Shown one piece after another: positions 9,593 through 17,475 of a stretch of DNA of 64,000 nucleotides (position 1 is the stretch's first letter; each line of letters starts with the position of its first letter). The stretch is taken from contig NZ_LMVL02000006.1 in the NCBI RefSeq assembly GCF_001541345.2, positions 62,001 to 126,000 on the forward strand, given 5' to 3'. Below the pieces are notes generated by a model. That model was not told the origin of the DNA, did not search any database, and saw only the letters and a list, made by a program, of their open reading frames with translations. Origin of the DNA: Gillisella vitis (GTDB taxonomy: Bacteria; Pseudomonadota; Alphaproteobacteria; Rhizobiales; Rhizobiaceae). The translations under genes and the position numbers were made by a program.

Positions 9593-10617
9593 GCTCCGTC
9601 CCTTAGCCGTGTGCGGGCGAGATAGAGGAAAAACGGCGCGCCGATCAACGCAATGGTGACACCGACCGGAAAGCTCTGGCTGCCAAACACCAATCGTCCG
9701 GCCGTATCTGCCACGATCACCAGCAAGGCACCGCCAAGTGCAGAAAAAGGAATGATCCAGCGATAGTCAACGCCGATGCACATCCTGGCCACATGGGGCA
9801 CGACAAGCCCGACGAAGCCAATCGGTCCGGCAAGTGCGACGGCACCACCGGCAAGCAAAATGACCACGGCGACCGATAGGCCGCGCCAGAGGATTTGGTT
9901 TTGGCCGAGCGCGCGCGACGTATCCGCGCCAAGGCTGATTGTTGTCAGATGACGGCCAAAGGGCAGGGCAGCGATGAGCCCGGCAATGATATAGGGTGCA
10001 ACGGTCTTGACTTGCTCGATGTTTCGCCCCGTGACAGAGCCTGCGGTCCAGAGGCGCACGGCATCAAGAGTGCTCTGGTCGAAGATCAACATAACTGTAG
10101 TCACAGAGGTCAGGAAGGTCGCAACGATGGCGCCCGCCAGCACGAGCCTGAGCGGGGATTGCCCCACCCTTCCCAACAAGCCCAGCACATAGACAATGGT
10201 CGCCGCGATGGCCGCGCCGAGAAAAGCAAACCAAACGTAGATGTCGCCGATACCGGAGCCGAAAATGGCCATGATGGAGACCACTGCAAAGGCCGCGCCT
10301 GCGTTGATGCCCAGCAGGTCCGGTGAGGCGAGGGGATTGTTTGTCACTGCCTGCATGATGGTACCGGAGACAGCCAGTGCGCTGCCTGCAAGCAATGCCG
10401 CAAGGGCACGTGGCAGGCGAATGGTCATGACGATCAGGTGATCCCGCGACGTCTCGGATGCGAAGAGTGCAGAGATGACTTTGGCGGGCGGCATCATCGC
10501 CGCGCCCAGCGAGATGGCGAACACGGTGGCGAGCATGAGCAGACAGAGCAATGCGGCAAGCGCAAGCATCCGTCCAGCATCGGTTTCTGCAATATAGCCA
10601 GCCGTGCGGTCGGTCAT
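9589..10617 (-). CDS. Ferric-siderophore ABC permease (FecCD family), first subunit
   Basis: The 342-residue protein is a second FecCD permease, with 'MTIRLPRALAALLAGSALAV', 'MQAVTNNPLASPDLLGINAG' and 'GPIGFVGLVVPHVARMCIGV'. It overlaps the binding-protein stop by four bases (10614-10617) and the next permease by four, so translation of the whole transport set is coupled. The two permeases are clearly related but not recent copies. Substrate is inferred from the adjacent TonB receptor and siderophore biosynthesis genes. Confidence 0.95.
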   Translation of the reverse strand: MTDRTAGYIAETDAGRMLALAALLCLLMLATVFAISLGAAMMPPAKVISALFASETSRDHLIVMTIRLPRALAALLAGSALAVSGTIMQAVTNNPLASPDLLGINAGAAFAVVSIMAIFGSGIGDIYVWFAFLGAAIAATIVYVLGLLGRVGQSPLRLVLAGAIVATFLTSVTTVMLIFDQSTLDAVRLWTAGSVTGRNIEQVKTVAPYIIAGLIAALPFGRHLTTISLGADTSRALGQNQILWRGLSVAVVILLAGGAVALAGPIGFVGLVVPHVARMCIGVDYRWIIPFSALGGALLVIVADTAGRLVFGSQSFPVGVTIALIGAPFFLYLARTRLRDGA

Positions 10618-11549
10618 GGGGCCGTCAGGATGAAGCGTTCGACATCGTCGAGGATACGGTTTGCCGAACTGATGCCGTAGAAGCTCTGCCAGGGGCCGCG
10701 ATCGACCCGATGGGCGCGACCTTCGCGAACAGCGGGCAGCAATTGCCAGAGGGGATTTTCCGTTACCTGCTTTTCCAACGCGTCATCCGGCCCGCTTTCG
10801 AAACCGCTGGCGGAAACATAGAGCAGCACGTCGCCATCAAGATTTGCCAGTTCCTCCCAGTCTGGCCGCTTCACGATCGTGCCGTCGGTCACGGTCTCAT
10901 AGGCCGTGCGCTTCACGCCTGCTTCATGCAGCACCGCAAAGGGGGCGTAGGCGTTCGGTCCGTCGACAAACACGACAAACCGATCAGGGGCCAAACGGAC
11001 GGTGGAGACCGTGAGTTTCTTGTCTTTCACGCGTTCACGAATGGCCGAGACACGGTCATTATAGGCCGTCAAGGCACTCCTTGCCACACCTTCACGACCG
11101 GTCACTTCGGAAAGGCGCTGGAGATAGACCTTCCAGTCCATGTGCTTGAAAAGCACCGTTGGTGCAATCTTGGCAGCCTGCTCAAAGATGCCTGAATGAG
11201 CCTCCGCAGAACCGATGATAAGATCCGGCTTCAAGGCTGCGACACGTTCCAGGCTTGGCTCCCTGGGATTGCCGAGATCGACCATTTTTTCGGCCCTGAC
11301 CACCTCGAGCACTTCGCTTTCCGTGATTGCCATATAGGGGGTGGCGATGACAGGCGCCTTGAGTTCGATCAGCATTCCAAGTGTGATCAGCGGGTCGAGC
11401 GTGACGATCCGTTTTGGCGCAGCCGGAATGCAGAGGGGCGGATTGTAGACGTCCTCGGTCAGAAAGGTCCCCTGGCAGGCGGCCTGCGCCAGTGAACCGG
11501 TCATAAGAAACGCGAGGAGAAACAGACAGAAACGCAAGAGGGCCACCAT
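10614..11549 (-). CDS. Periplasmic ferric-siderophore binding protein
   Basis: The 311-residue product has a signal peptide ('MVALLRFCLFLLAFLMTGSL', AQA cleavage) followed by the bilobal class III fold typical of FecB/FhuD proteins: 'PKRIVTLDPLITLGMLIELK', 'ERVAALKPDLIIGSAEAHSG', a central helix 'ERVKDKKLTVSTVRLAPDRF', and a C-terminal 'AVREGRAHRVDRGPWQSFYG'. It captures the siderophore that the receptor brings into the periplasm and delivers it to the two FecCD permeases. It is the first gene of the transport set, starting 57 bases after the receptor stop, with a strong hairpin in between that may lower transport gene expression relative to the receptor. Confidence 0.93.
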   Translation of the reverse strand: MVALLRFCLFLLAFLMTGSLAQAACQGTFLTEDVYNPPLCIPAAPKRIVTLDPLITLGMLIELKAPVIATPYMAITESEVLEVVRAEKMVDLGNPREPSLERVAALKPDLIIGSAEAHSGIFEQAAKIAPTVLFKHMDWKVYLQRLSEVTGREGVARSALTAYNDRVSAIRERVKDKKLTVSTVRLAPDRFVVFVDGPNAYAPFAVLHEAGVKRTAYETVTDGTIVKRPDWEELANLDGDVLLYVSASGFESGPDDALEKQVTENPLWQLLPAVREGRAHRVDRGPWQSFYGISSANRILDDVERFILTAP

Positions 11550-11571
11550 TTTGTCGCCGGAAATCGAAAAC

Positions 11572-11597
11572 GGCTGCGGGGTAATGCCCCCGCAGCC
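11572..11597 (-). terminator. GC-rich hairpin between receptor and transport genes
   Basis: GGCTGCGGGG (11572-11581) and CCCCGCAGCC (11588-11597) form a perfect 10-bp stem with a 6-base loop. On the minus strand it is followed by GTTTTCGATTT, a short T-run. This fits an intrinsic, probably leaky, terminator after the receptor gene, giving high receptor and lower transporter levels. Confidence 0.75.
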
Positions 11598-11605
11598 CGA
11601 GATAA

Positions 11606-13999
11606 TCAGAACTTCGCCCGGAGGTTCAATCCGAATGATCGACGCTTGCCAGCCTGGCCGTAAGGCAGAGAGTAATCCGGATCAATCAACGTGAAGTATT
11701 TTTCATCCGTCAGGTTCTCCGAAAACAGCGTCACTTCCCAGTTGTTCTTCTTGAAGCCCACCTGCGCGTTGACGATGAAGCGCGCATCGATCTTGTACAT
11801 GCCATTCGTACCGAAGCGCGAATTATAGCTGGTCGTGTATTTGGCATCGGCACCGACAAAAACTCCATTTTGGAACTCGTAACGTCCGCCAAAGCCCAGG
11901 CTCCATTCCGGTGCTTCGGGAAAGGATTTGCCGTCCTGCGGTTCGCTGAGTGCGGCATGGTTGAAGTCGATGAACTTGGTGTTGAGGTAACCGATCGATG
12001 CAAAGGTCGTTAACTGGTCCGTGACCTGCATGGACGGTTCGATTTCGAAACCCCAGGACCGAGATGTGGCGGCGTTCGAAATGATGCGATAACCGGGGAT
12101 CGAGGGGTCAGGCCGGATCTCGACCTGCTGATCCGAATACTTGGTGTAGAACAGATTGGCATTCAACGTCAGGCGGTCGTCCAGCAGCGTTCCCTTGTAC
12201 GAGAGTTCGATGTTCTTGGAGTATTCGGGATCATAGGTGCCGAGTTCACCCGTCACGCGGTCGAGATAGGACCCACCCGAGCGGAAGCCTTCAGTATAGG
12301 TGAGCCCCACCTTCTGGTTGCTGCCGAACTCCTTGGATATGCCGATTTTAGGAACGAAATTATACTCGGTGAGGGACGTCGGGTCACCAGTCAGGACAGG
12401 GGAGTCATCGATCAGACCGGAATAATTCTGCTGGTGGTCCTTGTCTCTCAGGTAATCCAGGCGTCCGCCCAGCGTCGCAAACCAGGTCGGCGCAAATTCG
12501 TAGGTCGCTTCACCGAAGATGGCCAGGTTCGCGGTTGTGCGGTGCTGCGTGTCATTCTGCTGGTAATAATCGAACGCAACGATATCCGTGGCACCATCCC
12601 ACTTTTCGTAGCTGCCATAGATGCCGGTCACCCATTTCCAGCGATCGCCTTCGTAGTTCAGGCGGAATTCCTGGGTGAGGATGGAGTTGTCATCTTCGCC
12701 GGTGATACCGTTGACGACATTTTCGGTGCCATAATCAATGGAGCGCCGGTTGTTGATGCCATATTGATAGCCGGTCTGCGATGTGAAGCGCAGGGTTTCA
12801 GAAATGTCGTGGGTGACCTCAAGTCCGAGATTATGGGCCTCGGTCCAGCGATATTCGGTGTACGTGACAGGCGCGTTATTGAAATCGCCCCGTCCCGAAT
12901 AGAGCCCGACGAGTGCGTCGTTCGGCCGGTCCTTCGAATAGGAATAGGTGAGCACTGCGCGGGTATCCGGCAGCTCTGACGGCGTCAACAGCAGCTTGGC
13001 GCGCGCTATGCCGCTGATATCGGTGATCAAATCGTCGTAATTGTCGTATGACTTGAAATCGGAGTAGCTAGGCTGGGCCTTCGAACGTTCATAGGACCCG
13101 GAGAGCCGTAGCGCGACTTGATCCTCGACGATAGGCGTATTGACCGTGATGGCGGTGCCCACGAGATTATCGGTACCAACGGTGGTGGAAACCTCGACTT
13201 CTTTCTCGAAGGTCGGATCCTTCGATTTGATATAGACGGCTCCGGTCATGGCGGCGCGGCCGGAGAGCGTTGATTGCGGGCCGCGATAGACCTCGACCTG
13301 CTCAACGTCCCAGAGATTGCGTGTGCCGAAGCGGGCATTGTAGCGCGTCTGAAGGATGCCATCGATATAGATGGAGCCTGCTGGCCCACCGGACGATACC
13401 AGACCCTCGGAACTCATGCCGCGGATCACGAAACCAGCGTTGACTGTGGCGCTGTCCATCGTATTCGCCATGCGACGAAACGTTTCCTGCGTGGTGCGGA
13501 TCTGGCTGTTCGCCAGGCTTTCGGCCTTGAGAATAGCGACACTGCTTGTCGTACCGCCGAGGGTGGTCGCATTGCGGGCACCGTAGATCACGATGGGTTC
13601 GAGCAGGGTCCCGTCCTGCTCCGGGTTTCCTGAGGCAGAAGTCGCATTCTGCAAGGTGACGCGGTTTTCGCCGGCAAAGCGCGCATCGACGCCGGTCCCT
13701 GCAAGCACGGCCTTCAAGGCCTGTTCGGGTGTCAACGTCCCATTCACGCCGCGGGTTGATTTGTTTTGGGCAACCGACGCGTCGAACAGAATCTGGAGGC
13801 CCGTCTGTGCAGCAAGGCTGTTGAGCGCCGGCGTAAGCGGACCGGCCGGTACGGAAATCGCGTGCTGCGACATTTGAGCCTGCGCCTCACGCACCATTGC
13901 CGGCACGGTCGGTGTCAACATCACAAGCGCCGATCCTGCTAAAAGGACGGCTCTGAGGCTCGCCCGGGCCTCGCGTGTAGTGGAAAAAATCTTCGTCAT
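11606..13999 (-). CDS. TonB-dependent siderophore receptor with STN signalling domain
   Basis: The 797-residue outer-membrane receptor should import the ferric siderophore made by the neighbouring genes. The ATG at 13999 follows GGGGG by four bases; an in-frame start at 14026 is less likely. A signal peptide ends near residue 42 ('REAQAQ'). It is followed by an STN/secretin-TonB N-terminal domain (~45-105, 'ISVPAGPLTPALNSLAAQTG', 'ALKAVLAGTGVDARFAGENR'), which in FecA-type receptors signals to FecR. The plug includes 'YIDGILQTRYNARFGTRNLW' and 'EVYRGPQSTLSGRAAMTGAV'. The rest is a 22-strand barrel ending in aromatic-rich strands and a terminal Phe ('NLRAKF'). The STN domain together with fecI and fecR in the same block indicates a complete cell-surface signalling circuit. 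Confidence 0.95.
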   Translation of the reverse strand: MTKIFSTTREARASLRAVLLAGSALVMLTPTVPAMVREAQAQMSQHAISVPAGPLTPALNSLAAQTGLQILFDASVAQNKSTRGVNGTLTPEQALKAVLAGTGVDARFAGENRVTLQNATSASGNPEQDGTLLEPIVIYGARNATTLGGTTSSVAILKAESLANSQIRTTQETFRRMANTMDSATVNAGFVIRGMSSEGLVSSGGPAGSIYIDGILQTRYNARFGTRNLWDVEQVEVYRGPQSTLSGRAAMTGAVYIKSKDPTFEKEVEVSTTVGTDNLVGTAITVNTPIVEDQVALRLSGSYERSKAQPSYSDFKSYDNYDDLITDISGIARAKLLLTPSELPDTRAVLTYSYSKDRPNDALVGLYSGRGDFNNAPVTYTEYRWTEAHNLGLEVTHDISETLRFTSQTGYQYGINNRRSIDYGTENVVNGITGEDDNSILTQEFRLNYEGDRWKWVTGIYGSYEKWDGATDIVAFDYYQQNDTQHRTTANLAIFGEATYEFAPTWFATLGGRLDYLRDKDHQQNYSGLIDDSPVLTGDPTSLTEYNFVPKIGISKEFGSNQKVGLTYTEGFRSGGSYLDRVTGELGTYDPEYSKNIELSYKGTLLDDRLTLNANLFYTKYSDQQVEIRPDPSIPGYRIISNAATSRSWGFEIEPSMQVTDQLTTFASIGYLNTKFIDFNHAALSEPQDGKSFPEAPEWSLGFGGRYEFQNGVFVGADAKYTTSYNSRFGTNGMYKIDARFIVNAQVGFKKNNWEVTLFSENLTDEKYFTLIDPDYSLPYGQAGKRRSFGLNLRAKF

Positions 14000-14111
14000 A
14001 GAACCCCCAAACTCTCCGGTACTCAAGGCTTTTCAGCCCACCGTAAGGAGCAACTCCACATTGTGCTCGGGAGGTAGACGATTGCTTTTCCCGGTTTGGG
14101 ACTCCGATCGT

Positions 14112-14160
14112 TAAAAAAAATCGATAAGGCAGTCAGGTTCAATTTTAGCCTGACAGACTC
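14112..14160 (-). terminator. Hairpin plus T-run overlapping the end of the FhuF-like gene
   Basis: GTCAGG (14132-14137) pairs with CCTGAC (14149-14154), with further partial pairing inside. On the minus strand it is followed 12 bases later by a run of eight T (complement of 14113-14120). This is a standard intrinsic terminator layout for the biosynthesis operon, and it lies ~110-160 bases upstream of the receptor start. The sequence is nearly the same as the hairpin at 6953-6989, including the way it overlaps a stop codon. Confidence 0.65.
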
Positions 14161-15017
14161 TCATCAGCGACGCCGAGATGTTGACGCATGGCCAGGCGCA
14201 ACTCTTCGTCCCGTTCTGCAGGTGCCTTCAGGACGCAGGTCGGACAGTATTCTCCGCCCTTCACGAGGTAAAATCGACAGCAGCCGCCGCGTTGACGGAA
14301 GGTGTATGAAAATTCCTGCTGGTTTTTGTCGAGTACACTCAGATCGAAATAGTGGAGCTGACGGTTGGCAAGCGGCGAACCGGGCACTTTGAGGATCTGC
14401 ATTGCAGATGCCTTGGCCGCCTCGACTCTGGCGAAACGGCGGCCGGAATCGAGAAAGCGACCGGCAATCGCATCAGCGGCGAGCCGCCAGAGCGCCGAGC
14501 GAGAAAGGCGCGTGCGCGCGTGGATCGCGTCGATGACGGGGCGAAAATGCCGCTCTATTTCGGCCCGGAACCGTTCTTCGGCAGCGGTGTCGCCCAATTG
14601 GCCCTGCCAGAATGTCTCTTCGAGGAAACGGACATGGGCGCGTCGCACCCGGTGCGTCTCCCCCTCATGTTGCTCTTGCGTCGTGTAGAATGAAAGAGCG
14701 ACGCAGGCCGGTGATAGGTTAGGAATGAGGCCAAAACCAGCGAAGATCGGCACAGTAGCGGCGGCCAGAATGTAGCCGTAGTCGGTCATCAACAGCGCCG
14801 CAGCCGTCTTGATGTCGGTGCCTTCGTTCAGCGATTGTTCGAAGGCGAGAAATTCGCCAAGCGCCGCATCGTCGGAAAAGAATGCCTCGGTCGTCGTCCA
14901 TTCTGCGCCAGCCGGACCGATATCCGCACGGACATCCGGCATATAGGCGGCCTGCGCATCAAGGGCGCGGCGGACCAATGCCTCCTCCGATGTTGGTATG
15001 TCGATCGCGGCCGTCAT
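14145..15017 (-). CDS. FhuF-like siderophore ferric-iron reductase
   Basis: The 290-residue protein should release iron from the imported siderophore by reducing Fe(III) in the cytoplasm. The C-terminus has the family's [2Fe-2S] cysteine pattern: a Cys-Cys pair in 'GGCCRFYLVKGGEYCPTCVL' (about residues 244-259) followed by C-x2-C, matching the CC-x10-C-x2-C type. The N-terminal two thirds are helical with 'LLMTDYGYILAAATVPIFAG' as in FhuF proteins. It starts ten bases after the thioesterase stop with GAGGGTT upstream of the ATG, so it belongs to the biosynthesis operon, and a hairpin with T-run overlaps its stop codon. Confidence 0.85.
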   Translation of the reverse strand: MTAAIDIPTSEEALVRRALDAQAAYMPDVRADIGPAGAEWTTTEAFFSDDAALGEFLAFEQSLNEGTDIKTAAALLMTDYGYILAAATVPIFAGFGLIPNLSPACVALSFYTTQEQHEGETHRVRRAHVRFLEETFWQGQLGDTAAEERFRAEIERHFRPVIDAIHARTRLSRSALWRLAADAIAGRFLDSGRRFARVEAAKASAMQILKVPGSPLANRQLHYFDLSVLDKNQQEFSYTFRQRGGCCRFYLVKGGEYCPTCVLKAPAERDEELRLAMRQHLGVADESLSG

Positions 15018-15027
15018 CGCTTAACCC

Positions 15028-15780
15028 TCACGCCTTAGGCGATTTTCGCCAGTTCCGAACCCCAGTTTCTAACCAGAGAGTTGCCAGTCGTGCGGGCAGC
15101 GTGTCAAGTACCGGGCGCTCCAGCATATGCGCGCCCGCGACCTGATGCAGGCGCGTGCCGCCTGTCACGAAATCACACCAGGCTGCGGCGGCCTGCCGGT
15201 TTACAAAGGCGTCTCCATCAGAGAGGAAAATATGGGCGGGACAATCGAGCGTGCCGCGCGTCGCGTCATGGGTATAGGTCTCGCATATTCTGAAATCATT
15301 GCGCAGCACGGGTTCGAAAAGCTCCATGGCGTCGGGATTATTGAGGATTTCAGCGTCTGTTCCGCCGAGATCAATGAGCGCTTGTCGAAAGGCAGCGGCT
15401 TCCATCGTGTGGAACGGCTCTCGCTCATAGACCATACGGTCCGGCGCATTGCAGCCGAGCGCGAAAAACACTTCCGGCATCCGCAAACCCGCTCCCAAGA
15501 AGCGCCGGGCGATTTCATAGCCGAGGAGAGCACCCATCGAATAGCCGAAAATCGCATACCGCCCGCCGATATATGGCTCAAGCTCAACGGCCAGCTGATC
15601 GGCAAGCGCATCAATTGACCTCGGTGCCGGTTCGCTATAGCGCGCTTCGCGGCCCGGCAGTGCGACCGGATGCACCGTCATCGTGCTCGGCGCGGTTTGT
15701 ACCCAGTTGCGGAAAAGCCCGGCCCCGGTGCCTGCTGGCGGCAGGCAAAGAAGCACGGGGCGTGATGGCGTTATAGTCAT
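15028..15780 (-). CDS. Type II (editing) thioesterase
   Basis: The 250-residue alpha/beta hydrolase clears misprimed or stalled acyl groups from carrier domains. The nucleophile elbow is 'FGYSMGALLGYE' with Ser81; the expected Asp lies in 'FLSDGDAFVNRQ' and the His in 'VAGAHMLE'. The N-terminal 'LLCLPPAGTGAGLFRNW' is typical of GrsT/RifR proteins. Its ATG overlaps the stop of the C-T protein as ATGA (15777-15780). It is not fused to any module, and no chain-releasing thioesterase domain is present in the window, which agrees with reductive release by the C-A-T-R protein. Confidence 0.93.
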   Translation of the reverse strand: MTITPSRPVLLCLPPAGTGAGLFRNWVQTAPSTMTVHPVALPGREARYSEPAPRSIDALADQLAVELEPYIGGRYAIFGYSMGALLGYEIARRFLGAGLRMPEVFFALGCNAPDRMVYEREPFHTMEAAAFRQALIDLGGTDAEILNNPDAMELFEPVLRNDFRICETYTHDATRGTLDCPAHIFLSDGDAFVNRQAAAAWCDFVTGGTRLHQVAGAHMLERPVLDTLPARLATLWLETGVRNWRKSPKA

Positions 15781-17468
15781 ATGTCAATCTCGATATGGTC
15801 TGTGGTCTGGGATTCCTGCGGGCGAAGGCTGTCGATATAGGCCGCAAGTTCCGCAAGGACGGGGTGCTCAAACAGGACGCGCATTGGCACCGGAACGCAA
15901 AACGCGCCGCGAAGTCGGCTGGCGACGCGCACGGCCAGCAGCGAATGGCCGCCAAGCTCAAAGAAGTTAGCCTGCCCATCAAGGGGACCACATTTGAGCA
16001 CCTCCGTCCAGATTTGCGCCAGTGTGATTTCAGTCGCGGAAGGCGTTGCGGATGTCGGGATGCCCGATACTGCCTGTTTCAGTGGCATCAAATGGGTGCT
16101 GTCCCCAGAACCGCCTTCAGAGAGACCGCCGACCGCCATCGCCGAAGGCAGTTCATCCAGAATTGCGCACACATCTGTGGTGGATGAGCGGATCATGATG
16201 GAGATAATATCAACCAGTCGTTCAAGCAGATCTGCTGCGGTCTCAGATGCGAGCATGTCGCGGCTGAAACCGGCCATCAGCGTCAGGCCCGTCGGGTGCG
16301 GTGTTGCCCAGAGCGTGAGCGGAAAATGGGTTCGCTCGTCAAAGTCGATGCCTTCAGTTTTGAGCAGTGCAGGCGCATCCGTCCGCTTCGCCTGCGCCGG
16401 GAAATTCTCAACAACGAGCAGCGTGTCGAAAAGCGAAACGCCTGGGCCTTGGATAGCGGCGAGGGGTACATGGTCGTGCTCGCCCGTTTCGGCATGGGCT
16501 TTCTGAATGGTCGCAAGCCAGTCCGAGACGGATTGGCCCTCATCGAGGCGGACACGCACGGGCAGCGTGTTGATGAAGAGGCCGATCATCGTCGTCGCGC
16601 CCTCCAGCGTCGCCGGGCGCCCGGCTGTCGTTGTGCCGAAAATCAGATCACGGCTGCCGGTCTGGCGTGCAATCAGCAAACTCAACGCGCCTTGCAGCAG
16701 TGTGTTGAGCGTCAGCCCATGGGCGGCACCATAGGCCAGCACGGCCTCATGCAGTGGCTTTGGGACTTCCCGGCAGAGCCGCTCGAACTGGCCTGTCGCT
16801 TCCCCTGCCAGAAGCCGGGTTGTGCCCGCAAAACCCTGAAGTCGATCCTGCCAGAAGCGAAGCGACACGGCCCGCTCGCGTTTTTTAAGCCAACCGATGT
16901 AATCGCCGTAAGGGCGGGCGGGCGGAAGGGCTGGCTCGGCCTTGCCTGTTGCGCGTCGGTAGAGCGAGAGCACTTCGTCGAGCAATTGACGGATCGACCA
17001 GCCGTCGAGGATGATATGATGGTAGCAGACAACCATGATCGACTGGTCTTGTCCGGTTCGAATCCATTGGACCCGGATCAGAGGCGGACGGCGCAGGTCA
17101 AACGGCTCGGCCCTGTTGGCGGAAAACAGCGCTTGCAGCCGTTCACGCTCACTAGCAGCATCGCTGCCGGTCCAGTCGAGCCTATTGAATGTCACCGCAA
17201 GGCTGCGGAAGGCGATCTGGAATGGCTCGTCGCGCTCCTCCCAGAAGAACCCCGAACGCAGGATCGGATGGCGGTCGATTGCGCCTTGCCACGCCGCCTT
17301 CAGAGCGTCCGCATCGACGTGTCCGGTGATGCGCAGCGCCGTTTGCGGCATGTAGAGGCCGTCGCCGGGGGAAGACACCGAATGAAAAAGGATGCCCTCC
17401 TGCATCGGGGCAAGCGGATAGATGTCGGCAATGTTGTTGCGCTCAAAGCGCTGGCTCGCATTCTGCAT
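15777..17468 (-). CDS. Stand-alone NRPS condensation-carrier protein (C-T)
   Basis: The 563-residue protein has a condensation domain (residues ~15-440) with the active motif HHIILDGWS near residue 152, then a peptidyl carrier domain whose phosphopantetheine serine is in 'NFFELGGHSLLAVR' (~505). There is no adenylation domain, so the carrier must be loaded in trans, or the C domain passes a chain onto it for modification. The N-terminal 'IYPLAPMQEGILFHSVSSPG' resembles condensation domains that take D-configured donors, which fits its place right after a module ending in an epimerase. The ATG at 17468 follows GAGGACACC; a longer frame to 17516 would overlap the NRPS. Confidence 0.9.
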   Translation of the reverse strand: MQNASQRFERNNIADIYPLAPMQEGILFHSVSSPGDGLYMPQTALRITGHVDADALKAAWQGAIDRHPILRSGFFWEERDEPFQIAFRSLAVTFNRLDWTGSDAASERERLQALFSANRAEPFDLRRPPLIRVQWIRTGQDQSIMVVCYHHIILDGWSIRQLLDEVLSLYRRATGKAEPALPPARPYGDYIGWLKKRERAVSLRFWQDRLQGFAGTTRLLAGEATGQFERLCREVPKPLHEAVLAYGAAHGLTLNTLLQGALSLLIARQTGSRDLIFGTTTAGRPATLEGATTMIGLFINTLPVRVRLDEGQSVSDWLATIQKAHAETGEHDHVPLAAIQGPGVSLFDTLLVVENFPAQAKRTDAPALLKTEGIDFDERTHFPLTLWATPHPTGLTLMAGFSRDMLASETAADLLERLVDIISIMIRSSTTDVCAILDELPSAMAVGGLSEGGSGDSTHLMPLKQAVSGIPTSATPSATEITLAQIWTEVLKCGPLDGQANFFELGGHSLLAVRVASRLRGAFCVPVPMRVLFEHPVLAELAAYIDSLRPQESQTTDHIEIDI

Positions 17469-17475
17469 GGTGTCC

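Noticed and set aside
14027..14144. RirA-type box upstream of the TonB receptor
   Set aside because: TGA and TCA triplets occur but with spacings of 7 or 10, not 9; the visible structure is a terminator hairpin.
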